NCBI GenBank assembly: GCA_964437815.1
Contig: CAYTIE010000012.1
Span: forward strand, 1 to 40,305
Source: Marisimplicoccus sp964437815
GTDB taxonomy: Bacteria > Bacteroidota > Bacteroidia > Flavobacteriales > Flavobacteriaceae
Length of the DNA stretch: 40,305 bases
Direction: 5' to 3'
The first letter of the stretch is position 1. Every line of letters starts with the position of its first letter. The notes under the pieces are model-generated. The model saw only the letters and a program-made list of their open reading frames with translations, searched no databases and was not told where the DNA came from. The position numbers and the translations under genes were made by a program. Of the stretch, positions 32,855-40,305 are shown one piece after another.

Positions 32855-34339
32855 ATGGATAAAAAATTTGTATTGGCAATTGATGCAGGAACTACAAGTT
32901 CCAGAGCAATTCTATTTGATAATAATGGAAGAATAAATGGTGTAGCTCAATATGAGTTTAATCAAATATTCCCAAAAGAAAGCTGGGTAGAGCATGATGC
33001 AGAAGAAATTTGGAATACTCAGCTAAAAGCAATAAATAATGTATTGAATAACTCAAACGTAAATATTAATCAGATTGATTCTATTGGTATAACTAATCAA
33101 AGAGAGACTACTGTTATATGGGATAAAAAAACTGGGAAGCCTGTTTTTAATGCAATCGTATGGCAAGATAGAAGAACAGCTGATTTTTGTAAAGAACTAA
33201 TTAAAGAAGGAAAAGATAAAGTTATTCTTGATAAAACAGGATTGGTTATTGACGCATACTTTTCTGGAACTAAAATAAAATGGATTCTTGATAAAGAAGA
33301 AGGATATAGATCTAAAGCTAATCGAGGTGAATTAATTTTTGGAACAATTGACACATGGCTGATATGGAATCTAACCAAAGGAGAATATCATGTTACTGAC
33401 CCAAGTAATGCTAGTAGAACTTTATTGTATAATATTCATGATGATAAATGGGATGATGAACTATTATCTATTTTTAATGTTCCTAAAAACATCTTACCTC
33501 AAGTTATTGATTCATCTTCATTAGTAGTAAAAACAGATAAGAGTTTATTTGGAAAGAATATCCCTATTAGCGGAATAGCGGGTGACCAACAAGCTTCTCT
33601 TTTTGGACAATTATGCCTTAATCCAGGTGATGTAAAAAATACCTACGGAACCGGGTGTTTTTGTGTTATGAATACTGGAAATAAAGTGGTAAAATCAAAA
33701 AATAAAATGCTTAGCACTATTGGATGGAGAATAAATGGAAAAATAACATATGCTTTAGAAGGAAGTATTTTTGTTGCCGGGGCATTAGTTCAATGGTTAA
33801 GAGATAAACTTGAAATTATCTCAGAATCATCTGAAATTGAAGAATTAGCAAAAACTGTTGATACAAATGGTGGAATTACATTTATACCAGCATTATCAGG
33901 TTTAGGTGCTCCCTACTGGGACCCATTTGCTCAAGGTGCCATTTTTGGATTAAATAGAGGAACTGAAAAAGGTCATATTGCTCGAGCAGCTCTAGAATCT
34001 ATTGCACTTAGAACAAGAGATATAATAATTGAGATGCAAAAGGATGCTGAGATTGAATTTAAAAATCTTAAAGTTGATGGAGGAGCAAGTAATAACGATC
34101 TATTGATGCAAATTCAGTCTAACCTATTGGGAAACAAAGTTATTCGACCAAAAACAACTGAAACTACTGCAATAGGTGTAGCATTTATGGCTGGTCTTGC
34201 AACAGGATTTTGGTCAGACACTTCTGAACTAAACAACCTTTGGGAAATGGAAAAAACATTTAATCCGAATGAAGATTTTGATTCAAAATCAATAATTGAT
34301 TTATGGGATAAAAGGATAGTAAAGACACTTTCAGATTAA
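32855..34339 (+). CDS. glpK: Glycerol kinase
   Basis: Phosphorylates glycerol with ATP, trapping it in the cell. FGGY-family kinase of about 494 residues. N-terminal phosphate loop AIDAGTTSSRAILFD, WVEHDAEEIW, NQRETTVIWD, IVWQDRRT, GIAGDQQASLFGQ, YGTGCF, and GLGAPYWDPFAQGAIFGLNRGT are all present. Start at ATG 32855 (MDKKFVLAID), preferred to an in-frame TTG at 32837, because homologues begin here. First gene of glpK-glpD-glpF; its stop overlaps glpD by one base. Confidence 0.97.
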   Translation: MDKKFVLAIDAGTTSSRAILFDNNGRINGVAQYEFNQIFPKESWVEHDAEEIWNTQLKAINNVLNNSNVNINQIDSIGITNQRETTVIWDKKTGKPVFNAIVWQDRRTADFCKELIKEGKDKVILDKTGLVIDAYFSGTKIKWILDKEEGYRSKANRGELIFGTIDTWLIWNLTKGEYHVTDPSNASRTLLYNIHDDKWDDELLSIFNVPKNILPQVIDSSSLVVKTDKSLFGKNIPISGIAGDQQASLFGQLCLNPGDVKNTYGTGCFCVMNTGNKVVKSKNKMLSTIGWRINGKITYALEGSIFVAGALVQWLRDKLEIISESSEIEELAKTVDTNGGITFIPALSGLGAPYWDPFAQGAIFGLNRGTEKGHIARAALESIALRTRDIIIEMQKDAEIEFKNLKVDGGASNNDLLMQIQSNLLGNKVIRPKTTETTAIGVAFMAGLATGFWSDTSELNNLWEMEKTFNPNEDFDSKSIIDLWDKRIVKTLSD

Positions 34340-35889
34340 TGAATAGAGATACAAATTTAGACAAAATTAAAAGTTTTGATAGCCAATGGGATATAGTGGT
34401 TATTGGAGGTGGAGCTTCTGGTTTAGGAATTGCAGTAGATGCTTCAAAAAGAGGGTATAAAACCTTACTCCTTGAAAAAAATGATTTTGGAAAAGGAACA
34501 TCTTCTAGAAGCACAAAGCTAATTCATGGAGGAGTTAGATATCTCCAAAATGGAGATATTTCTTTAGTTATCGAATCTCTTAGAGAAAGAGGTATTTTAA
34601 AAAAAAATGCACCCCATCTAGTTAGAGATCTAAGTTTTGTTATTCCGACATATGATTGGTGGAGTAGTCCTTTTTATGGAATAGGTCTTAAAATATATGA
34701 TATGATGGCTGGCTCATTAGGGCTTGGCAAATCTCTAATTCTTTCAAAAGAAGAGACAATTAAATTAATTCCTAATGTAAATAAAAAGGGTTTAAGAGGA
34801 GGTGTTATATACCATGATGGACAGTTTGATGATACTAGAATGGCTATTAGCCTTGCTTTAACAGCAAATGACGAAAATGCTTGTTTAATTAATTACTGTG
34901 AAGTAATTGCTCTTATCAAAAAAGACAACCTTGTCACTGGTATAACATTTAAAGACACACTAAATAATAAAACTTATAAAGTTAAAAGCAAAGCAGTAAT
35001 TAATGCTACGGGTGTATTTGCTGATAAAATAATTAAAATGGATCAGCCTAACTCAAAAAAAATGATTAAACCAAGTCAAGGAGTTCATATTGTTTTAGAA
35101 AAAAAATTTTTAGATAGTCCCCACGCTATAATGATTCCTCATACAACTGATGGGAGAGTTTTATTTGCTGTTCCATGGAAAAATTATGTGGTTTTAGGAA
35201 CAACAGATACTCTGATTGAGGATGCATTAGATGAGCCAAAACCATTAAAAGAAGAGATAAATTTTATTCTTAATAATGCATCTAAGTATATGACTATAAA
35301 ACCATCTAAAAAAGATATTAAAAGTGTTTTTACGGGTTTAAGACCCCTTGCATCAACAAGTAATAAAAAGTCAACTAAAGAAGTATCTAGAAGTCATAAA
35401 ATTAATATTTCAAGTACTGGTTTAATTAGTATCTTAGGAGGTAAATGGACTACATATAGAAAAATTGCTGAAGATGCAGTAGACGCTTCAATATCGGTAG
35501 GAGGATTAAGAAAAAGAAAATGTAAAACAAAAAAAATGCGTGTTCATGGTTTTAAAAGAAAAGTAGATTGGGATGACCCACTTCATGTATATGGATCAGA
35601 TAAAAGAAAATTAATATCTTATGGAAGTTCAATAGACAATAATTCACTATCAAAAAAATTTTTTATTTCAAATAGTATTATTTATTGGTCGGTTACCAAA
35701 GAAATGGCAATGACAGTTGAAGATGTTTTAGCTAGAAGAACAAGATGTTTATTTTTAGACTCTGCTGAATCTGTAAGGATAGCCCCTCTGGTAGCGAATA
35801 AAATGGCAGAAATTATGAAAAAAGATAAGGCATGGGTAGATAAGGAATTAAAAAAAATTAATACATTAAGCGAAAATTACAAAGCATGA
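34339..35889 (+). CDS. glpD: Glycerol-3-phosphate dehydrogenase, FAD-dependent
   Basis: Membrane-associated flavoprotein that oxidises glycerol 3-phosphate to dihydroxyacetone phosphate and feeds electrons to quinone. The 516-residue protein has the FAD-binding IGGGASGLGIAVDASKRG at residues 22-39 with LLEKNDFGKGTSSRSTKLIHGG directly after, VINATGVFAD in the middle and SILGGKWTTYRKIAEDA toward the C-terminus. A DAO C-terminal domain (residues about 390-516) closes the chain. Single-subunit type; no glpB or glpC neighbours. Overlaps glpK by 1 bp and glpF by 4 bp. Confidence 0.96.
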   Translation: MNRDTNLDKIKSFDSQWDIVVIGGGASGLGIAVDASKRGYKTLLLEKNDFGKGTSSRSTKLIHGGVRYLQNGDISLVIESLRERGILKKNAPHLVRDLSFVIPTYDWWSSPFYGIGLKIYDMMAGSLGLGKSLILSKEETIKLIPNVNKKGLRGGVIYHDGQFDDTRMAISLALTANDENACLINYCEVIALIKKDNLVTGITFKDTLNNKTYKVKSKAVINATGVFADKIIKMDQPNSKKMIKPSQGVHIVLEKKFLDSPHAIMIPHTTDGRVLFAVPWKNYVVLGTTDTLIEDALDEPKPLKEEINFILNNASKYMTIKPSKKDIKSVFTGLRPLASTSNKKSTKEVSRSHKINISSTGLISILGGKWTTYRKIAEDAVDASISVGGLRKRKCKTKKMRVHGFKRKVDWDDPLHVYGSDKRKLISYGSSIDNNSLSKKFFISNSIIYWSVTKEMAMTVEDVLARRTRCLFLDSAESVRIAPLVANKMAEIMKKDKAWVDKELKKINTLSENYKA

Positions 35890-36632
35890 TAAACAATCCT
35901 TATATCGCAGAGTTCATTGGTACAGCTATTCTATTATTTCTTGGAAATGGTATTGTTGCCAATGTTAGTTTGAATAAGACTAAAGCATCTAAACAGATGA
36001 CACCTTGGATTTTAATTACTACAGCATGGGGTCTTTCTGTTTTTACCGCTGCATTTATAACTGGTCAATTCAGTGGAGCTCACCTTAATCCAGCAGTAAC
36101 TTTAGGTCTAGCATTCGCAGGAAAATTTTCTACAGAGCTTATCTGTGGGTATATTATATCACAGATTCTAGGAGCGATTTTTGGTAGTTGGTTAGTTTAT
36201 ATTATATATATTGACCATTATAGAGAAACTCCAGATGAAGACTCTGTAATGGGAACATTTTGTACCTCTCCTGCAATAAGAAACTACAAGAATAATTTCT
36301 TTAGTGAATTGATGGGAACATTCATTCTTGTTTTTGGAGTTTTATACATGGTTAAGCCAAATATAATTATTGAAGGCACAAGTGTTGAAAATTTCGGAAT
36401 TGGTTCACTCGAAGCTCTTCCTGTTGGAATTTTGGTTTGGGTAATTGGATTAAGTTTAGGGGGTACTACTGGATATGCAATAAACCCTGCAAGAGATCTT
36501 GGTCCAAGAATTACATATCAACTTATTCCAAGAAAAAATAAAATCTCAGACTGGGCATATAGTTGGGTTCCAGTTTTAGGTCCTTTATGTGGTGGTATTC
36601 TAGCTGGATTATTATTTGTCTTTCTTAAATAA
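35886..36632 (+). CDS. glpF: Glycerol uptake facilitator (aquaglyceroporin)
   Basis: MIP-family channel of 248 residues with six membrane helices and two half-helices. The two NPA boxes are SGAHLNPAVTLG (N68-A70) and GYAINPARDLGPR (N200-A202). Asp204 after the second box is the residue typical of glycerol-conducting rather than water-only channels. Start ATG overlaps the glpD stop (ATGA). With glpK and glpD it forms a complete glycerol import and oxidation operon. Confidence 0.95.
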   Translation: MINNPYIAEFIGTAILLFLGNGIVANVSLNKTKASKQMTPWILITTAWGLSVFTAAFITGQFSGAHLNPAVTLGLAFAGKFSTELICGYIISQILGAIFGSWLVYIIYIDHYRETPDEDSVMGTFCTSPAIRNYKNNFFSELMGTFILVFGVLYMVKPNIIIEGTSVENFGIGSLEALPVGILVWVIGLSLGGTTGYAINPARDLGPRITYQLIPRKNKISDWAYSWVPVLGPLCGGILAGLLFVFLK

Positions 36633-36639
36633 TAAATAA

Positions 36640-37404
36640 GTGGCAAATAGCAAATCAAAACAAATTGCATTAATTACTGGTGCAACATCTGGGATAGGAG
36701 AAGCTACAGCAAAAAAATTAGCTAATCGTTTCTCTTTAATTTTGTGTGGAAGAAGAGAAGACAAACTTATTAGTCTTTCCAATTCTCTTTCTAATTTAAC
36801 AAGTATAAAGACACTAACATTTGATGTAAGAGATAAAGATGATACTAAAGACAAACTGCAAGGATTAGAAGATAAATGGAAGAATATTGACATTTTAATT
36901 AATAATGCCGGGAATGCTCATGGACTTGATTTTATTCATGAAGGAGATATTAATGATTGGGATATGATGATTGATACAAATGTAAAAGGACTCTTATATG
37001 TCTCTAGAGAAGTTTTACAGACAATGGTCAAGAACAATAGTGGCCATATCATTAATATTGGCTCAATTGCTGGTAAAGAAGTTTATCCTAAAGGCAATAT
37101 CTATTGTGCTTCAAAATTTGCTGTTGATGCTATATCTCAAGGAATGAGGATTGATTTAAATAAGCATAATATAAAAGTATCTCAAATAAATCCTGGTCTA
37201 GTAGAAACCAATTTTTCAATGGTTAGGTTTAAAGATGATCAGGAAAGATCAAAAGCAGTTTATAAGGATGTTAATCCTCTAGTATCTGAAGACATAGCTA
37301 ATGTAATTGACTATGTTATATCAAGTCCAGAGAATGTTAACATTAGTGATATTACTGTACTTGCAAAATCTCAAGCATCTTCAACGGTAATAAATAGAAG
37401 TTAA
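36640..37404 (+). CDS. Short-chain dehydrogenase/reductase (YdfG-like)
   Basis: SDR of 254 residues: cofactor loop GATSGIG at 14-20, the RR pair at 38-39 that favours NADP(H), NNAG at 88-91, Ser142, Tyr155 and Lys159 (YCASK), then the PGLVETNFSMVRF segment. The overall pattern is that of the YdfG/YMR226C group acting on 3-hydroxy acids such as serine or 3-hydroxypropionate. This substrate is inferred from family only. GTG start at 36640, 7 bp after glpF, so it may be read with the glp operon. Its stop overlaps the convergent lipoprotein gene by 4 bp. Confidence 0.88.
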   Translation: MANSKSKQIALITGATSGIGEATAKKLANRFSLILCGRREDKLISLSNSLSNLTSIKTLTFDVRDKDDTKDKLQGLEDKWKNIDILINNAGNAHGLDFIHEGDINDWDMMIDTNVKGLLYVSREVLQTMVKNNSGHIINIGSIAGKEVYPKGNIYCASKFAVDAISQGMRIDLNKHNIKVSQINPGLVETNFSMVRFKDDQERSKAVYKDVNPLVSEDIANVIDYVISSPENVNISDITVLAKSQASSTVINRS

Positions 37405-37772
37405 TCTAAAACAGTTATACTAAGGTATTTGTTTGGTGTTGGACTGTAAGCTAAACATACAGCACAATTGTTTTGTTTTGAGTTATCTATAATAAAATTG
37501 AACTCATCTCCTTCATCTATATCTTCAGGAAAGTCACATACACTACCTAGAGCAAAAACATTGGTATATGAAATATCTGAGAATTCATTTGTCCAATTTA
37601 ATTCAATTAAAGAAGAATCAAAATCTGGATCTAAAACTTGAATAACATAATTCATACATATTCCCTTAACCACGAGTTTTCCTTTATATGTATCTTCTAA
37701 TTCATTTTCAGGGTTATTTTTAGAGCAACTTAAAAGGAATAAAAGAGCAAATAGGTAAATAAACTTTTTCAT
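37401..37772 (-). CDS. Small lipoprotein of unknown function
   Basis: A 123-residue protein with a lipoprotein signal peptide (lipobox LLSC, Cys16), so probably anchored in an outer or inner membrane facing the periplasm. The mature part has five cysteines in KGICMN, GSVCDFP and NNCAVCLA, perhaps forming disulfides. The family is not named, although small lipoproteins with a GIC...VIQVL motif are familiar in Flavobacteriia. ATG at 37772 is preferred over an in-frame TTG at 37778. A TATTTTTG -7-like sequence lies 7 bp upstream, overlapping the terminator tail of the previous gene. Confidence 0.8.
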   Translation of the reverse strand: MKKFIYLFALLFLLSCSKNNPENELEDTYKGKLVVKGICMNYVIQVLDPDFDSSLIELNWTNEFSDISYTNVFALGSVCDFPEDIDEGDEFNFIIDNSKQNNCAVCLAYSPTPNKYLSITVLD

Positions 37773-37787
37773 ACTCAAACAAAAATA

Positions 37788-37815
37788 AAAAAACCCTTCT
37801 AATGAAGGGTTTTGG
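37788..37815 (-). terminator. Rho-independent terminator of the NTF2-like gene
   Basis: A 10-bp perfect stem (AAAACCCTTC with GAAGGGTTTT) and a 4-base loop. On the minus strand it is followed by seven T in all and then ATTTTTG. It sits 18 bp downstream of the NTF2-like stop at 37833 and before the next minus-strand gene. On the plus strand the T tail is weaker. Confidence 0.85.
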
Positions 37816-37832
37816 TTTATTGATAAGAATAA

Positions 37833-38336
37833 TTATTCTTCATCAGGTTCAGGAGGTGGTGGTAATTGTCTAGTATAAACAATTATCATACTAACCTGTC
37901 CATCTGTAACCTGAATATCGAGCATATGAGAAGCATATGAATCTTCACCATCTACTGTAGTTTTTGAATTGTGAGCAGCAATCATCCATGTTTCCCCTTC
38001 ATTAACACCTACATAAGGCATACCCCAGAAAGGATTAAAAGTTGGATTAGTTTCATCGAACCAAGATTGAAGTGCTTCTAGATGAGTATCTCTTCCTTCA
38101 ACTCTACTTCCATCTGAGTGCCAAATAACAATGTCTTCAGACATAAGAGATGTTATAGTTTCCATATCCCTTTCATTATGAGCATCCATAAATTTATTAT
38201 ATACATCTGTTGTTTCTGATGGACCTGCAACAAAAGTCTCATCTCCTTCTCCACCAGCCCAAAAACCATGGCCCTCAGTAACAGGAGCATCACATCCTAT
38301 AGCAATTAATGCTAATAATAGTATAAGTTTTTTCAT
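37833..38336 (-). CDS. NTF2-like (SnoaL/DUF4440-type) lipoprotein
   Basis: A 167-residue lipoprotein: signal peptide with lipobox AIGC (Cys15), then one NTF2-like domain from about residue 42 (VYNKFMDAHNERDMETITSLMSEDIVIWHSDGSRVEGRDTHLEALQSWF), the usual helix-helix-strand opening of nuclear transport factor 2-like folds. It ends in an acidic proline tail, PPPPEPDEE. No catalytic residues can be assigned, and function is unknown. It has its own terminator. Its upstream region is shared with divergent azurin. Confidence 0.85.
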   Translation of the reverse strand: MKKLILLLALIAIGCDAPVTEGHGFWAGGEGDETFVAGPSETTDVYNKFMDAHNERDMETITSLMSEDIVIWHSDGSRVEGRDTHLEALQSWFDETNPTFNPFWGMPYVGVNEGETWMIAAHNSKTTVDGEDSYASHMLDIQVTDGQVSMIIVYTRQLPPPPEPDEE

Positions 38337-38401
38337 AATATTAATTTTTGTTAATACTTAAAGATAAAGGTAATTTATTATGTTTTAAGAGTTTTGTGTA
38401 A

Positions 38402-38409
38402 TAAATTTG
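38402..38409 (+). promoter_or_regulatory. -7 promoter box of the azurin gene
   Basis: TAAATTTG matches TAnnTTTG and ends 14 bp before the ATG at 38424, which supports that start over an in-frame TTG at 38394. Confidence 0.5.
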
Positions 38410-38423
38410 TCAAAACTATTGAT

Positions 38424-38924
38424 ATGAGATACAGAAGCTTTTATTTTATCATTGCAATTCTTTTGATATCATGTAATCAAAAGCCAAAAAAAGAGAAATT
38501 TCAATATGAGCGTGTTCAAGAAAATTCTTCTGAAGTTATCCAAAATAACAATATTCAAAACATAGTTGTCTTAAACTCCAATGATGCAATGCTTTTTGAC
38601 AAAAAAGTAATAAAAGTTAATTCTGGTGAAAAAGTTACGCTTACATTAAATCATGTAGGAAAAATGGGGAAAAATTTTATGGGACATAATTTTGTCTTAT
38701 TAAAAAAAGATGTTGATGTTGATGATTTCGCGCAAAGAGCTATTCAGGCTAGAGATAATGAATATATTCCAGAAGGTGATGAAATTATTGTTACAACAAA
38801 AATGTTAGGTGGAGGAGAAAGCGATACAGTAGTTTTTGATGCACCTGAACCTGGAAAATACATTTTTATATGCACTTTCCCAGGACACTATCAATTAATG
38901 CAAGGAGAATTTATTGTAATATAA
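38424..38924 (+). CDS. Azurin-type blue copper lipoprotein
   Basis: Periplasmic electron carrier of 166 residues. Lipobox LISC (Cys17) predicts lipid anchoring; classic azurins are soluble. All type 1 copper ligands are visible: His88 in MGHNFVL, and Cys150, His155 and Met159 in ICTFPGHYQLMQG. Between them is the typical ARDNEYIPEGDEIIVTTKMLGGGESDTVVFDAPEPGKY region. Redox partners are not in the window. The stop directly abuts the convergent serine hydrolase gene. ATG at 38424 is chosen from the promoter box and the normal lipoprotein signal length. Confidence 0.93.
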   Translation: MRYRSFYFIIAILLISCNQKPKKEKFQYERVQENSSEVIQNNNIQNIVVLNSNDAMLFDKKVIKVNSGEKVTLTLNHVGKMGKNFMGHNFVLLKKDVDVDDFAQRAIQARDNEYIPEGDEIIVTTKMLGGGESDTVVFDAPEPGKYIFICTFPGHYQLMQGEFIVI

Positions 38925-40247
38925 CTACTTGTTCTTAACAAATTTAATTTTTGCACCATTCTGTCTAAGAATAAATGAATTTTCATCAGGAGCGAATTCA
39001 AGCTCAGCTCCAACAACTTCTGATTTAAATAAGTTTTTTTCAATTGCATCTAAAGATATTTTTGGTTGACCAGTAGCTTGAATAATCAAAACGTTATTTT
39101 CCACAGATACTTGAATTATTAATGGTATTTGTTTTGAACTGTAAGAGCCAATTAATTTCATAAGGTCTTTATGATTAACCTCAAAATTTGAAAAAACTGG
39201 AATTTCATAAGGCATATCAAAAACTGCACTTAAAACTGCAATCGAAATATCATTATTATTAAAATTTGTTCCGTTTGAATTAAGCGCATAAGAAACCTCA
39301 TCATCAATGAAATGGGCAAAAATAGAGCTAAAGCCATCAATACCTCCAGTATGGCCAAATGCAGTTTTTTTATAAAATGGTATTGTAAATATTCCAAGAC
39401 CATATTGACCACTGATTTTTTTCATTTTTTCAAGACTCTGATTCTTTAATATATTACCACTAAATAACAAGTAACTAAATTTTGTAAGATCACTTGGGTT
39501 AGAGACGATCCCACCAGCTCCTAAAGGAACTGAGGGATCAGTTTCATCATGTGGTATCCATTTTCCAGCATACATATAAGATTTCGCTTCATTATTCTTT
39601 ACATCTATCTTATCTCCATAGTAAGTATTATTTAGTTCATAAGGTTTAGTGATTTTTTCTGATAAAATATCACTGTAATTTTTTGAATAAAGTTTCTCTA
39701 AAATAATTGTTAATAATATATAGTTTGAATTACTATATTCAGATCTTCTTCCTGGTTTAAAAATAGGGTCAAAATTTGAAATTATTTTAATTAATTCATC
39801 TCTGGATGTAGTATGTATGTTATATTTGATATATTCAGGTGAATCTGTAAAATTAAAAATACCACTTCTGTGACTCAGAAGGTTTTCTATTGTAATTTTT
39901 TCAGAATTTGGAAGATCAGGGAAAAAATTTTCTATAGTATCATCCAAATTTAATTTTCCATCTTCTTCAGATTTAAGAATTAAAACTGAAGTAAAGGTTT
40001 TTGAAATTGAACCTATCCTAAACTTTGAGTTTGAATCTAATAAAATATTATTTTTAAAATCAAGAAATCCAACTGACTTGGTATAGATTAATTCATTACT
40101 CTTAGATATTGCAACAGTTCCCATAAATGCATTATTCTCTTCCAAGTTATCAAAATACTTATCCAATTTTTCAAAATTATATTTCTGAGAAAACACAAAT
40201 TGGGAAAGAAAAACGAAAAAAATTATAGTAATTATATTTCTATTCAT
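38925..40247 (-). CDS. Serine hydrolase of the class C beta-lactamase family
   Basis: Exported protein of 440 residues with a signal peptide (about residues 1-20). Active-site motifs: Ser80-IS-Lys83, Tyr171-S-N173 and HTGG at 298-301 in place of KTG. These fit the beta-lactamase/DD-peptidase/esterase superfamily (PF00144). A C-terminal all-beta extension (about 350-440) is common in the D-aminopeptidase-like members. Real beta-lactamase activity cannot be claimed; peptidase or esterase roles are more frequent. The ATG lies 15 bp after a tRNA gene on the same strand, so it may be cotranscribed with it. Confidence 0.9.
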   Translation of the reverse strand: MNRNIITIIFFVFLSQFVFSQKYNFEKLDKYFDNLEENNAFMGTVAISKSNELIYTKSVGFLDFKNNILLDSNSKFRIGSISKTFTSVLILKSEEDGKLNLDDTIENFFPDLPNSEKITIENLLSHRSGIFNFTDSPEYIKYNIHTTSRDELIKIISNFDPIFKPGRRSEYSNSNYILLTIILEKLYSKNYSDILSEKITKPYELNNTYYGDKIDVKNNEAKSYMYAGKWIPHDETDPSVPLGAGGIVSNPSDLTKFSYLLFSGNILKNQSLEKMKKISGQYGLGIFTIPFYKKTAFGHTGGIDGFSSIFAHFIDDEVSYALNSNGTNFNNNDISIAVLSAVFDMPYEIPVFSNFEVNHKDLMKLIGSYSSKQIPLIIQVSVENNVLIIQATGQPKISLDAIEKNLFKSEVVGAELEFAPDENSFILRQNGAKIKFVKNK

Positions 40248-40262
40248 ATATAGGACTTTATG

Positions 40263-40305
40263 TGGGTCATACTGGATTCGAACCAGTGACTTCTACCCTG
40301 TCAAG
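40263..40305 (-). tRNA. tRNA-Val (anticodon GAC), 3' part only
   Basis: The last 43 bases hold the 3' half of a tRNA on the minus strand: anticodon loop TTGACAG with anticodon GAC, 3' anticodon stem GGTAG, a 5-base variable loop AAGTC, a T arm with 5-bp stem ACTGG/CCAGT and loop TTCGAAT, and the 3' acceptor strand ATGACCC followed by discriminator A. CCA is not encoded. The 5' half lies beyond the window edge. Confidence 0.85.

Noticed and set aside
38925..40247. Antibiotic-resistance beta-lactamase
   Set aside because: The motifs identify the superfamily only; the HTGG triad and C-terminal beta extension are common in peptidase or esterase members, so no resistance claim is made.

Overview
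This is a compact, very AT-rich stretch of bacterial chromosome that looks like a genome-streamlined marine member of the Flavobacteriia (Bacteroidota). Four things point there. Flavobacterial markers are present (gldC; a DnaG whose N-terminal zinc ligands are gone). Several genes have -7 promoter boxes of the TAnnTTTG type, the Bacteroidota consensus. Strong Shine-Dalgarno sequences are lacking. The gene order is of flavobacterial type: mraZ-rsmH-ftsL-ftsI-murE next to an alpha/beta hydrolase, ysxC, gldC, nadE, a response regulator and dnaG. Genes are packed with overlaps of 1, 4, 8 or 17 bp. No stretch over about 300 bp lacks a gene, and I see no mobile element, CRISPR array or phage gene.

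Layout. 1-4618 (minus): start of the division and cell wall (dcw) cluster, murE (running off the left edge), ftsI, ftsL, rsmH (interrupted by a 100-N gap) and mraZ, preceded by a three-copy direct repeat that fits a MraZ operator. 4789-8011: alpha/beta hydrolase, GTPase YsxC, GldC (minus), NAD synthetase and a LuxR-type response regulator. 7995-15193 (mostly minus): queA, polyprenyl diphosphate synthase and dnaG, then adk, obgE, mazG-like and aroA. 15272-17266: purK-purE and a secreted rhodanese. 17324-22754 (plus): gcvP, a FabH-like ketosynthase and an MlaE/MlaF-type lipid ABC transporter. 22768-25704 (minus): pyruvate dehydrogenase E1-alpha, E2 and a short-chain dehydrogenase. 25781-27058: murF. 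27051-31854 (minus): DUF456 protein, thioesterase, DUF4212 small subunit, sodium:solute symporter and acetyl-CoA synthetase, a likely acetate or short-organic-acid uptake and activation set. 32076-32774: a secreted protein of unknown function with its own promoter box and strong terminator. 32855-36632: glpK-glpD-glpF for glycerol use, followed by a second short-chain dehydrogenase. 37401-40305: two small lipoproteins, a lipoprotein azurin, a serine hydrolase of the class C beta-lactamase fold and the 3' part of a tRNA-Val gene.

How it works together. Most of the window is core metabolism: peptidoglycan, replication priming, nucleotides, the shikimate pathway, pyruvate and acetate to acetyl-CoA, glycine cleavage. 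The glycerol and acetate blocks suggest use of small dissolved substrates.

I did not find a clearly new multi-gene system. The points most worth a second look are: the MraZ operator repeat; a response regulator with Glu in place of the phospho-accepting Asp; a primase without zinc ligands; two places where gliding or type IX secretion genes usually present in flavobacteria are absent; the orphan secreted protein; and two scaffold gaps, one of which is an assembly artefact flanked by a 55-bp duplicate.
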